A stretch of 64,000 bases of DNA, taken from Ovis canadensis (lineage: Eukaryota > Chordata > Mammalia > Artiodactyla > Bovidae). A model generated the notes under the pieces. That model saw nothing but the letters and a program-made list of their open reading frames with translations, was not told the DNA's origin and did no database searches. Every line of letters begins with the position of its first letter. The first letter of the stretch is position 1. Of the stretch, positions 1-10,480 are shown piece after piece. Both the position numbers and the translations under genes were made by a program. The stretch is taken from the NCBI RefSeq assembly GCF_042477335.2, contig NC_091255.1, positions 31,598,501-31,662,500 of the forward strand. The letters are read 5' to 3'.

Positions 1-469
1 GTTGGAGCCAGGGTTCAGAATGCATGCAGGGAAAGAGCCCCTCTCTGAATCCAGTGAGCCAACCTGTGTGGGATTTGGATGGCTGACCTTGGCCAATTAG
101 TGCCTTGCTCGGTGTAACCAACCGAGTCACAGATTCAATTCAATTCGGCAAACATTCATCGAGCATCTCAGAGCCAGCTGATTTCTGTCTGTTCTGTAAG
201 TGCAGTGAAGCTCAACCTTCTCTCTAGATTAGAGTTATTTGTATTTCGAGGCAAAAAGGTAGGTTTTAAGTACCTGTGAGAGGTGGTAATGGATCCTGGG
301 GGAGGGGTGGGGGAGGGGTGGGCATGGGCTGGGGCTGAGAGAGCAGAACTGAGAAAAGGCCTGTGAGTCAGGACCTGGGCACATACCAGGGAAGAAAAAG
401 TACCTGAGAAGCCAGATAAAACCTGAGGATTTTTTTAAACTCCCCCTCCCCTACACACACTTTCTTTTT

Positions 470-960
470 AATCAAAAAGATAATGCATGCACATTGTTTA
501 AAAAAATTTTTTCCCAAAAAACACAAAAGGGAATACAATGAAAAACAAGCCTCCTTTCCTCTCCCAGACCTCCAGTCCCTAGTATCTTTCTTCAGAGGCA
601 TCCCACTGTTAATAGTTTCTTTTGTGGTCTTTCCAGAAAATTTCTATCACATACAAGCATATCTTTCTTTTTAAAATACAAATGGGAGTGCAGTATATTA
701 CCACTGCTTTTTCACTTAGCAATGCATCTTGGCATCTAGCCCATATCAGCGCTACACAGTCACCCATTCCTTAGAGCACAGAATCCGATTGTTGTAATCT
801 ACCCAATCGATCCCCTACTGATGGACATTTAGGTTGCTTCCCGTTTCTGCTATTACAAGCAGTGATAACGTGCATGCTCCTATATGTGCATTTCTGCCCA
901 CAGGTGCAAGGGAATCAGTAATAATTTCCTGGAAGTGGAATTTGCTATATTTAGATAGAT
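470..960 (+). repeat. Old L1-like 3' end fragment
   Basis: The stretch reads like the degraded 3' part of an ancient mammalian L1 element, with a recognisable segment around 820-960 (a 'gacatttaggttgctt' block followed by 'cctggaagtggaattt'). Family and boundaries are from memory of the consensus and are uncertain. Confidence 0.35.
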
Positions 961-1139
961 GTGACTGACCGTGGCTGAGAAGTCCAGTTGGAGCTCTCTC
1001 TCCGGGAGAGGAGCTGCTGTGTATCGAGTCTCTACCTGCACTCCTTCCTTGCACAGGACCCCAGTTCCCTCACTGCCATGTGGCCATATCAGAGCAAGGG
1101 TTCAGACTTCATGTTGGGAAAGAGTTCCTCCCTGGATTC

Positions 1140-1300
1140 TGGGTTCAGTCCCTGGGTAGGGCAGATCCCCTGGAGAAGGGCATGGGAACCCACTCCAGTA
1201 TTCTCGCCTGGAGAATTCCATAGACAGAGGAGACTGACAGGCTACAGTCCGTGGGGTTGCAAAGAGTCGGACATGATTGAGTGACTTTCATTCATTCACT
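1140..1300 (+). repeat. Bov-tA SINE (5'-truncated)
   Basis: Carries the typical ruminant Bov-tA body: a 'cccactccagtattct.gcctggagaattcc' core, 'gacagaggag', 'ctacagtccgtggggttgca' and the terminal 'gagtcggaca' block. Confidence 0.85.
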
Positions 1301-1402
1301 GAATTCAGAGGAGCCAACTTGCATGGCTGAGGACCCAACTGGGAGCTAAGAGTATGCAGACCCCCCCCTCCAGTCAAAGAGGATAAAAACATGCAGAGAG
1401 GG

Positions 1403-1760
1403 AATTCCCTGGCAGTCTGATGGTTAGGACTCTGCACTGAAGACGTGGGTTTGATCCCTGGTCAGGCAACTAAGATCCCACAAGCCAGTGTTTAGGAATC
1501 CGCCTGCTAATTCAGGGGACACTGACTCAATCTGTGGTCCAGGAAGATTTCACATGTGGTGGAGCAGCTAAGCCCCTGGGCCACAACTACTTAGCCTACG
1601 TTCAGGGCCCTTGAGCCACAGTAAGAGAAGCCACCGCAAAGAGAAGCCCACACACCACAAATAGAGAGTAGCCCCCACTGTCACAACTAGAGAAAGCCCA
1701 TGCACAGCAACGAAGACCCAGTGCAGGGCAAAATAATTAATTTAAAAAAAAAAAAAAAAG
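1403..1760 (+). repeat. CHR-type tRNA-derived SINE
   Basis: Starts with the cetartiodactyl CHR head ('ggaattccctggcagtctga', then a B-box-like 'ggtttgatccctgg'), continues through the 'gccaccgcaaagagaagccc' body and ends in a poly-A run at 1743-1759. The middle carries a second tRNA-like head, so it may be composite. Confidence 0.75.
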
Positions 1761-2220
1761 ATCCTGCAAGCCTTGAGGCAAGGCCAGAAGAAAAAAATGA
1801 GGGAGAGAGACTATACAGAGAGATCAAACCATCATGGTAAGGCATTTGCACAATGCCTAGAACATAAGTATTCCATCAGCATGAGTTATCATTGGTGTAA
1901 TAATAATAGGAGCCCTGTCTTGCCAGTGGTGAGGGTCCGGCCGTCCAAGCATCCAGCTGACTCAAAGGCTCAGACCTGGGAGCCTGCTCCATGTTTGGAG
2001 CCGAGACAGGCAGTTTCCACTTATCACAACTTGGCATCTGGAACTCGCGGGCCTTTGCCAGTGCCTAATAAACACCATACTTCACGCCTTGCCATTGTCA
2101 CCCACGCGTCCCCTGACGCCTGCTGACGCCGCCTGCCACCGCACACAGTCAGCATTTCGGCCAAGCACATGACTCCTTTATGACCTGCTTTCTTTTTTAA
2201 ACTGGTGGATGTAGCCTAAA

Positions 2221-2228
2221 TGACGTCA
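2221..2228. promoter_or_regulatory. Perfect palindromic CRE inside RTN4RL1 intron 1
   Basis: TGACGTCA, the consensus CREB/ATF site, lies just before a G-rich CpG-containing block at about 2260-2320. The flanking 2080-2260 segment shows no SINE signature. Binding is inferred from the motif only. Confidence 0.45.
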
Positions 2229-2259
2229 CCTTGACATAATGAAACTAAATCTGTGTTTG

Positions 2260-2320
2260 GCGGGCGGGGGCGGGGGGGGGGGGCCGGCGGCGGCGGTCGC
2301 AGGGGGCGCGGGGAAGAGGA
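2260..2320 (+). other. G-run / GC-rich block with G-quadruplex potential
   Basis: A run of about 12 consecutive G follows GGCGGGCGGGGGC and is followed by CGG repeats and further G runs. More than four G-tracts lie within 60 bp, so the plus strand could fold as a G-quadruplex. The run length may also be affected by sequencing error. Confidence 0.5.
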
Positions 2321-2364
2321 GTGTGCTGGGCACACCAGAACTTACCCAGCCAGAAAAGAATCAG

Positions 2365-2560
2365 CCTTGAGTTTGGGGCCAGTCAGACCTGGGTTTGAAT
2401 CCTGACCCTGACACTTACAAGCTCTTAAGTCATTTAACTTCCCTGAGCCTTAGTTTCCTCACTTGTGAAATGGGCTAAGTACTTGTTCTAACAGGATTAC
2501 AGTGAGAAGTACGGAGTACACAAGATAATGGATTATTGATGAATTGTTTTTTATAGACAG
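2365..2560 (+). repeat. MIR-like SINE
   Basis: Contains the MIR core order: 'agacctgggtttgaatcctg', loss of 'acttaca', 'cttccctgagccttagtttcctcac' and 'gtgaaatggg'. Old and diverged. Confidence 0.55.
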
Positions 2561-2772
2561 GCCTTATTCCAAAAATGATTTCAGGCAGCTGAGATAATGT
2601 ATGTAAAGTGTCTGGCACATGCAGTGCTTCCATAAAGGATCAATTCCCCTCCCTGGCCCTTCTGTTGAAGTGGTCACCTTCAGACCCCAGCACCCCCACA
2701 CACACTTCAGTTTCAAAGTTCTGCCATCACTTGAAATACTTCTGGAAATTTCTTGTGAGAAAAGTGGTTCAA

Positions 2773-3105
2773 TTCTCTCTCTCTTTTTTTTTTTTTTTGG
2801 CTGTACTATGCAGCTTGTGAGATCTTAGTTCCCTGACCAGTGATTGAACCCAGGCCTTTGGCAGTGAAAACATAGAGTCCTAGGAAAGCGAAAGGAAAGT
2901 GTCCGACTCTTTGAGAACCCATGGACTGTAGCCTGCCAGTCTCCTCTGTCCATGGGATTTTCCAGGCAAGAATACTGGAGTGGTTGCCATTTCCTTCTCA
3001 AGGGGACCCAGGGATCGAACCTGGGTCTCCCGCATTACAGGCAGACTCTTTACCATCTGAGCCACCAGGGAATCCCTCAATCCTAACCACTGGCTAAAAC
3101 AATAA
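2773..3105 (-). repeat. CHR SINE interrupted by a Bov-tA
   Basis: A poly-T start at about 2785 (the A-tail of a minus-strand copy) and a CHR head read through to about 2881. The remaining CHR head ('atcctaaccactgg') resumes at about 3080 after a Bov-tA. The direct match 'tccta' on both sides of the insert looks like the target-site duplication. Confidence 0.7.
2886..3079 (-). repeat. Bov-tA SINE nested in a CHR SINE
   Basis: Reverse-complement Bov-tA: 'gtccgactctttg', 'ccatggactgtagcctgcca', 'caagaatactggagtgg', 'ggtctcccgcattacaggca', ending in 'gagccaccaggga'. Confidence 0.85.
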
Positions 3106-3109
3106 AGCT

Positions 3110-3345
3110 TCTGTGCTGTGTGCTGTGCTAAGTTGCTCAGCTGTGTCCCATTCTGTGTGACCCCATGGACTACAGCCTGCCAGGCTCCTCTGTCCATGGG
3201 ATTCTCCAGGCAAGAATACTGGAGTGGGTTGCCATGCCCTCTTTCAGGGGATCTTCCTGACCCAGGGCTTGAACCTGTGTCTCTTACATCTAACCTGCAT
3301 TGGCAGGTGGGTTCTTTACCATTAGCACCACCTGGGAAGCCCCCA
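3110..3345 (-). repeat. Bov-tA SINE
   Basis: Nearly full-length reverse-complement copy, beginning in the 'gtgctgtgctaagttgctca' head and ending with 'caccacctgggaagcccc'. It directly follows the nested CHR/Bov-tA pair. Confidence 0.88.
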
Positions 3346-4169
3346 AACACTGGACTCCCAGGGAATTCCAAAAGTGGTTCAATTCTTAAGTCCCATCTTG
3401 CTTTCAACCTAAAAAAAAAAATTCCCAACAACAAAACAAACCACATTCTGAAAATGTCTTGTCTGTTTATTCATAATACACAGCTTCAAATTATTCTTGG
3501 CCTTTTCCAAAAAATCAAACCTACCCTCAGCGGCCAAGGATTCACCACCATCGAGGCTATTAAGAGGAAAATGCTGAGAGATCTGAGGCAATTTCCAAGA
3601 ACTGTTGTGATCTAGCAGAACTGGAATAATGGCAAAGCCTTCCCAGTCCTCCCCTCCCCTCCACTCCTCACCCCCACGGCTCCTTGACCCAGCCCATTTC
3701 TGGGGACATTTGGAGTCCAAAACCTCCTCGCAGGAAAGTCCACCTGCCGCTTCCTGGTCCCACTCGTGGATCACACTTCCAGTCTCCCGGGTAACAGCAG
3801 ACTGCTGCCTCTGGACACTGAGTGCAAGGACAAGGTATCGAGGATGGAGTTGCCTTCCTTCCGTCTTTCATGGGGACACTGAGAAAGCAGCCCGGGGATT
3901 GGAGCCCAGGGGTTGGAGACAGGATGCTTCAAAAGCAGAGAGCAGGGTCCCCCTGTGCCCACGTCCACTGTGGACAATATCAGCCACCAACTCTCCTAGA
4001 GGGAGACCCACTTGACCCCTCCTAGGACCAAAGGAAGGCAAAGGCTGCCCATAGTCAGAATTTCCTCAGCCTCATCCTTGCCAGCTGGTGAGCTTGTTCC
4101 TCCTATTCCCCCAGTTCCCAAGAAGGCCCTGCCCCTACTTAACCTTGGAGAAGGCTGCCGGCACTGTGG

Positions 4170-4345
4170 CCAAGCGGAAAGATCTAGCCTCCAGAGTGAG
4201 CCAGGCCTGGGTTCAGACAGCTCAGGCAGCACAAGCAGACAAGTTACCTCCCATTCCAAGCCTCAGCACCCTTGTCTAGGAAAGGGGATAACACCTGTTT
4301 GGGTTTGGGGGGAGGGGTATTCAGGAGGCGGGCTCATAAAGATGA
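4170..4345 (+). repeat. MIR-like SINE, degraded
   Basis: Shows 'gcctgggttcagacagctca', 'caagttacctcccattccaa', 'agcctcagcacccttgtcta' and 'gggataacacc' in MIR order. Confidence 0.45.
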
Positions 4346-5191
4346 GATGACTTAGCCCCTTGGCAGATGGCAGCTAATATTCCCAAGGCCCTGGGTGCAG
4401 GCCCTGTATCTGGAGTGGATGGTTCGCCCGCTCTCACAGGAAGCCTGGGATGATGCCCTGATCCCACTGGGATGGAACTCAGCCTGCTGAACTCTCACTG
4501 TGTATCTGTGAAAGGAGGGTGGGGGAGGGGAGCTTCCACAAGCAGGAGAACCTAGAATTGGCTCTGGGAGGACAAGACCTTGGTGTTCCCTCACACTCCT
4601 CCCCACAGGCTCACCCCAGAGACAAGATGGGCTGACTCTTGCCGTGGATGGAAGCACCGTCTGGAAGGTAGGACAGCCCATTAGTTAAGCCTGGCACTTG
4701 GGATCTCTATCAGCCCTCTTAGATGGTTTGTTGCAAGATCTCCCCTTGGTTGAAGATACACAAGTCCTTATCTTCTTGCTAATTGGTTCAGATCAATCGA
4801 CCTTCAAGTGGGCCTAATGTACAAGTGGTAAGAGATGGCTTGTATGCCAAGCAACCCGTGCACTTAACTAGCTGTTGCTCAAGCAACCAAATGAGACACA
4901 TGAACCCAAATTTCTCAGAACACCTTCTCCTAACAGGCTGCAAAGCCGGGATTTCCCCCATCAGCCTGAAATACTTGGTGGGTCCACAGACCTGCTTAAA
5001 GGCACCAGATCCTATTAGGCAGGTGGCAGATTCCTCAGGGAGGCACAAGGGGGACTGAGCCTGGTACCACAGTCCCTAGGCCCTGCTTTGCCCTGGCTCA
5101 AGCCACCTGGCAGGAGAAGGGGCTGCACCCCAAGCATTGGCAGAGGAGGGGGAGGAAGACATATTTCTGGCACTCTGGCTCCCATCTGACA

Positions 5192-5312
5192 TTTTTTTGG
5201 GGGGTCAAGTTTCGAGGCTTGTCGGATCTTAGTGTCCTGACCAGGGATCAAACCTGCACCCCCTGCATTGGCGTGCGGAGTCTTAACAGCTGGATCACCA
5301 GGGAAGTCTCTC
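5192..5312 (-). repeat. CHR SINE (minus), short
   Basis: T/G-rich start followed by 'gatcttagtgtcctgaccag', 'ggatcaaacctgcaccccct' and 'ggatcaccagggaagtct'. Confidence 0.75.
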
Positions 5313-6279
5313 CCATTTGCATTGTGATCTGTTTCCTTGCTCAGCCTATTCCCAGAAAAGTGGGAGTCTGTCTCACTGAACCCATCTCTGAGGTTAGGTC
5401 ACTGCTGATTTTCAAGTGGGAGCTGATGTTTAGTCTTTCATTGCTGCCAGTCCCTGAAGTGATCTGGAAACAGGTAAAGACACCAGGAGAGGGCCTAGAA
5501 ATCTTGGCCAGGCTGGGGGTGGACAGCAACTCTCCCCATCTTTCATCACCCCCTCTGTGGTGCCCCCTCCCCACCCCGAAGAGAGCTAGATGCTGGCCAG
5601 AAGTATCTCTCTGCCTGCCAGAGTGGAGGTCAGCCACCCCTAACTTTCCTGGGCTCTATTTATAAACCTCTGCTGTGTTCATTCTGAGCCCCCTCCTCAG
5701 GGTGTGAGCCGAGCTGCTTTGCCTTATCAGCCTTGCTTTTCACATGCGCTTAAATTCATGAGAAAAGGGAAAAAGTGAAATCAGATAGAAACGCAGGTCT
5801 GTTTGCTGTTTTCTCCAATGAAATGGTTCTGGGTAAACAGCAGACGCCTTTGATGAAATCCCAGCAGGCTTAAACAATAAAGCTGGTTACAAACTCAATC
5901 TGGCCGAGATATCAGATCTGAAATTGTTTCAAAAAACATGTCAACATTTTCTAATGCTCCTTGAAAAAACTTCGTGGGTTGCCCTCTGTGGAGTCTGGGT
6001 CGAGGACAGAGGATGGGGGCAATCCAGGCAATCAGTTTCTGCTCAGGCCCCACGGGACTTAAGCAGCCGGGAGTCCAGGAACAGGCTGTTCCAGCTGCTG
6101 CGAGGCCCTGCCAGGGCCTGCTGTACACATCTAAATGGTCACTTCGCAGTCCTTGTCTGATCCAGGCAGAACACCAGCCTCCTTCCTGTCTGCCACTTCA
6201 CCCCCCTCCCCAAGCTGGCCTGTCAACCTCCTCCCCTAACTCCCTACCTTCTCTTCTCCATACTGCAGCCAGCAGAAGC

Positions 6280-6760
6280 TTTTAAAAATGTAAATCAGAT
6301 CATGCCTCATGCCATTCCTTTGCTTAAAACCTCTAATGCCTTCACACTGCACTTAGAATAAAATCCAAACTCCTCCTGTGGCCTACAAAAAATCCTACGG
6401 GATCCGTCACTGCCAGCTTCCTTCGGCTCACTACTACAATTCCAGCCTCCCCCCACCCTCTTCTCTCCAGTCCTAGAAGCCATACCCATTTCTGCTTCTG
6501 GGCCTTTGCACTTTCTGTAAACTGCCTGGGATGTTTCTGTCTCAGTTTGTCAGCAGCTCCCTGCCCACCCTAGCTAAAGTTGGTCCTCTCCTGGCCAAGC
6601 ACAATATCACCTCACAGCGTATTCTCTACACTAAGTCCGACCACTCTCTGAAATCACCTTATGTGTTGACTCATTAACTGTTTCCTCCTTTGGAATGCAA
6701 TCTCTCTGCAGGCTCCCCACCTGTGAGTCCCCTTACTGGTAGTTTAGGACTGGCATACAG
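6280..6760 (+). repeat. Ancient interspersed repeat, L2-like
   Basis: Contains a familiar old mammalian repeat text ('atcagatcatgcctc', 'aataaaatccaaactcct', 'tgggcctttgcactttctgt', 'gcctgggatgtttct'). A related diverged stretch occurs at about 14290-14520. The family name is a guess; that it is an old dispersed repeat is more secure. Confidence 0.4.
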
Positions 6761-7109
6761 CTCAATCATGAACTGCTGCGTGAATGAATGAGTAGCAAGG
6801 ATGTCCTCACCCCCTTTAGGTATCCCGCAAGACCCAGGAGGACAGCACCATAAAGATACCTCACCAAAACACACAAAAAAAGATACCTCACCAGCCTCTC
6901 CCGCCTGGTCACCCTGGCTATCCTTGCCCCGCCACCCCCCTCCCCAGCAGGCCTCACCCAAGGTCGCTGCAGGCTTTGGACCACCAGGCCTTGGTGGAGC
7001 CTGAGGGCAGGAGCTCAGGATTGGGCATCTTCCCACTCTCACTGCCTCCCTTCCTCCTGGCTGTTTCTCTACTCTTCCCATCCCTTCCTCCCCCAGGACC
7101 CAAGCTCAC

Positions 7110-7950
7110 ACAGGCCTGAGACCGGGGTGGACAGGGGCGCAGCGGCCCCCCACCTCCTCCTTGCCGGCCTTCTTGGACAAGCTCAGGCGCCCGGTTGGCT
7201 CGAGTCTCCTGGGTCTGGGATGGCGGAGCGGGCTGGGGGGCAAACAGCGATGCCACCCGAGGGCTCGGGCCCCCACCCCAACCCCCACCCCGCCCGGGCC
7301 ACGATCGATCCTTGCTGCTCCGGCCTCATTACCGGGGAGTACAGCCGGGGCTGGCAGAGGAGCCAGACGGCTGCCGAGGGAGGTGGGGAGGGCTCCCGGC
7401 TCCCTGGCCCGGATTAAATATTTACTATGTTTTGTTTGGCCTTTGGGGGAGGGGCAGGAGGGCTGTCGCATCGATCCCGAGCTGCCGGCGGGGCGGGGCC
7501 CGGAGGCGGGGGCTGGGCTCATGCTCGGCGCCCCGCACCCCAGCCTCCCTGGGCGGGCCGGATCGGGAACCCAGGACCCCCGAGAACCCCCTTCCCGGTC
7601 GACCCCTCTAGGGGCGGGGATTTGCTGCAGAGACGCGGGGCCGCGGTGACAGATCTGGGTTACCGCGCGGGAGCGACGGGCCTCTCTGGAAACGCTTCCC
7701 ACCCCGAGGGCGCCTAGGCCGGCGGCCCGGGAGCGGCCGGCGCTCGGCGATTCGCTCCCTCGCCCACCTGCGTCCTGCCAGCAGACCCCAACCGGGATCT
7801 GAAACCGCTGCCGGAGCGCCGGTCTGGTTTGATCACACCAGCAGCCCTGAGCCGGCTGCACTCGCCCATTGCACAGATGTGAAATCCGAAGCAGAGAAGG
7901 AGACGCGGGGCCAAGCTGGACACCCGGGCCCTTCCTCACCAGGCTCGCCC
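7110..7950. promoter_or_regulatory. Intragenic CpG-rich block in RTN4RL1 intron 1
   Basis: This block is visibly rich in CpG and GC boxes compared with the surrounding intron and has no SINE signature. It encloses a sharp AT-rich core at about 7411-7438 (TTAAATATTTAC and a TGTTTTGTTTGG forkhead-like segment). It lies about 20 kb inside the gene from the RTN4RL1 promoter. It may be an orphan CpG island, an enhancer or an unannotated alternative promoter. No convincing coding exon or conserved splice pair was seen. Confidence 0.5.
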
Positions 7951-8331
7951 AGCATCTGGTCGAGCTTTACATTTCCACCGAAGGCGGCGCCATGCCGACG
8001 CCCTGGCGGGCTCCCAGCACCCGCCTAGCGGGCTTCGGAGAAAGGGGGAGAAATGGGAGTAGTCTGGGCCTCGAGGGGCTCTGGGAGTGCTCTAACACTG
8101 CTCGCTGGATGCGCGGGCTTGGCACACTCCTCCGCAGCCAGAAAGGATCCTCCCGGAGGCCCTCTAATCTGTCACACACACAACTGCTAGTGATCCATTT
8201 AGTGTTCCCCCAATCGGATCAGGTGCGGTGGGGGCAGAGTGCTGCGTAGACAGGGTCACTGCCCTCAGCGAGCCTATGGTCTGCTGTACACACAATAAGA
8301 GTTGTCATCTCTTTCCAGCCCTCTACCGGCA

Positions 8332-8349
8332 TGCGCGCGCGCGCGCGCG

Positions 8350-8382
<33 letters not shown>
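8332..8382. repeat. (CG)n(CA)n microsatellite
   Basis: Alternating purine-pyrimidine run: GCGCGC units followed by CACACA units, a strong Z-DNA-forming composition. Confidence 0.9.
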
Positions 8383-8384
8383 GG

Positions 8385-8590
8385 TGACTGCTGCTGCTGC
8401 TGCTAAGACGCTTCAGTCGTGTCCGACTCTGTGCGACCCCATAGACGGCAGCCCACCAGGCTCCCCCGTCCCTGGGATTCTCCAGGCAAGAACACTGGAG
8501 TGGGTTGCCATTTCCTTCTCCAATGCATAAAAGTGAAAAGTGAAAGTGAAGTCGCTCAGTCGGGTCCGACTCTTAGCGACCCCATGGTGA
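8385..8590 (-). repeat. Bov-A2-like dimeric SINE
   Basis: Two successive Bov-A monomer heads ('gctgctgctgctaagacgct' and, after 'aagtgaaaagtgaaagtgaa', 'gtcgctcagtcgggtccgac') mark a Bov-A2 dimer truncated in the second unit. It is inserted directly beside the microsatellite. Confidence 0.8.
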
Positions 8591-8645
8591 CTACTCCCCC
8601 ACAATCCTGCTACAGGACATAGACCCACCCTAAAGGACTGCTCCA

Positions 8646-8842
8646 GGCTTCCCTGGTGGCTCAGGCAGTAAAGAGTCTGCCTGCAATGCAGGAGACTCAG
8701 GTTCAATCCCTGGGTGGGGAAGAGCCCCTGGAGAAGGGAATGGCTACCCTCTCCAGTATTCTGGCCTAGAGAATCCCATGGACAGAACGGGCTACATTCC
8801 ATGGGATCACAAAGTCGGACACGACTGAGTGACTAACACACA
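8646..8842 (+). repeat. Bov-tA SINE
   Basis: Full tRNA-like head ('ggcttccctggtggctcagg', then 'ggttcaatccctgggtgggg') through the 'gtcggacacgactgagtgac' end. Confidence 0.88.
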
Positions 8843-9250
8843 CACACAAAGTCCTGCTCACATCACATTCTACACGGGCAGGTGCACCCACAAATTCCCA
8901 GCCCACTCCAACCCCATCTCTACATGCGCATGTGTGCACACCACCCCCCACAAAACAACTAAAGGGTGGCCGCGGCACTCATCACATGTGTGTCCACTAA
9001 CAAAAACACACATGCGTACAAAGAGCTGCCCATCCCTGGGCGTGCATGTGCCTATGCTAGTACACACACGTTCACACACAAAGAACACCCCTCTCCACCT
9101 CCACACAAGTTGGTGAACGTGCCCACAGAGCTGACCGTCCCCTCACCCCATCCCTGCACACACACACATATGCACATGCAGTGGAGCATCCACTGACACC
9201 TCATCCCTATATGTGTGTGTCCCCCTGCACACCTGCACACACACAGGCAC
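8836..9250. repeat. Degenerate CA-rich region
   Basis: Many interrupted CACA blocks (for example at about 8836, 9062-9080, 9158-9172 and 9234-9245) over roughly 400 bp; an eroded microsatellite cluster. Confidence 0.65.
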
Positions 9251-9360
9251 ATACGCATGCGCACTGACTGTATATAGGCAACTGGGGAAGAGCTGCAGCC
9301 TCCAGCCCTGCTCCTATTTAAAGAGAAGCATTGCTGGAAAAGGAACAAAAGCAAAGCTGG

Positions 9361-9370
9361 CTATAAATAG
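9361..9370. promoter_or_regulatory. MEF2-consensus / TATA-like motif in RTN4RL1 intron
   Basis: CTATAAATAG fits the MEF2 consensus CTA(A/T)4TAG exactly and is also a good TATA box. A second AT block (CTATTTAAAG) lies about 50 bp upstream at about 9313. GC-rich sequence follows for about 350 bp. Function is not shown by sequence. Confidence 0.35.
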
Positions 9371-10059
9371 CCACCTCCCTCCCTGCTTTTCCTGCCCTCC
9401 GGCCTGGCGGCCTTGCCTCTCCTCTCCTGCCTGGGGCCCAGAGCAGCCAGGGCAGGGCTGTCCCCAGGGGTGGGCAAGGGGGCCCTCAAGGCCCAGTGGC
9501 CAAGCACAGAGCACTGGGGCCCGCCAGGGGCTCTGGGCCCAGGTGGGTGCAAGAGCTCACAGCCTGCCACCTGCAGCCAGCCCTGCGTACATGTGCCCGG
9601 CTCAGAGGGAGGGAGGCCCACTTGGGCCTGGCGGGGCTGCTGCCTCAGCAAAACTGCAAAGGCTGGCAGCTGCAGGGGAGGAAGGCAGGGCTGCTGAGGA
9701 AGGCCACAGCTGCCCCCTGCCCGGGCCCTCCCTTCCCGGCCAGGCCAGACCTTCCTGGGGTTGATTCCTGGTTTGGTACCTGGGCCCAGAGTCAGGGATA
9801 CTGGGTGCCCTCTCAGAAGTCACATGCACTGGAGGAAAGGTTGGCAGGACCAGAATGGGGGATGGGACACAAGCCCTACTTGGAGTTCCAGTTCTATTTC
9901 CTCTGATCCACCAGCTTTAGGCAAGGCTCCTAACCACACCACCCAGCCTCAGTTTCAACCCCCTCTTCTTGGGGTTCTAGAAATGATGCATGAAAAACCA
10001 GTGTGCCTAGAAGGCCCTTGGAAACTGGAGAGCCACTAGGATGGGGGAGATTACAGACT

Positions 10060-10258
10060 GCTGTCTGCAAGAATCCGCCTGCAGTGCGGGAGACCAGGGT
10101 TTGATCCCTGGGTCGGGAAGATCCCCTGGAGAAGGGAATGGCTACCCACTCCAGTATTCTTGCCTGGAGAATTCCATGGACAGAGGAGCCTGTCCTGTCG
10201 AGCTATACAGTCCATGGGTTCTCAAAGAATCGGACACAACTGAGTGACTAACACTTGC
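10060..10258 (+). repeat. Bov-tA SINE
   Basis: 'aatccgcctgcagtgcggga' and 'gggtttgatccctgggtcgg' head; 'ccactccagtattcttgcct' core; ends 'gactaacac'. Confidence 0.88.
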
Positions 10259-10299
10259 TTTTTAATGCTTTCTGTGTCTGAGAAGAACTGGATGAAAAT

Positions 10300-10480
10300 A
10301 ATAATTTTGTTTTGTATTTGCCATGTGCTAGGCACTGGGCTATCTTTATTCCATCCTCTGTGAGGTAGGTACTATTTATTCCCATTTTACAGATGGAGAA
10401 ACTGAGGCTCAGGGGCTTACTCTAAGGTCACACAGGACCCTAAAGCACAAAGCCAGGTCGCAAAGCCAAGCTGGAACAGA
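10300..10480 (-). repeat. MIR-like SINE
   Basis: Reverse MIR order: 'catgtgctaggcactgggct', 'tgaggtaggtactatttatt', 'cccattttacagatggagaa', 'actgaggctcagg', 'aaggtcacacag'. Confidence 0.65.

Noticed and set aside
2880-3446. Recurring peptide-like ORFs (such as those containing WSGLPFPS or SLGWEDPLEK strings) at many sites
   Set aside because: They are translations of Bov-tA SINEs and recur wherever a SINE lies; not genes.
7106-7939. 277-codon minus-strand ORF in the intragenic CpG block
   Set aside because: Pro/Arg/Gly-rich, with no family resemblance; expected by chance in CpG-rich DNA.
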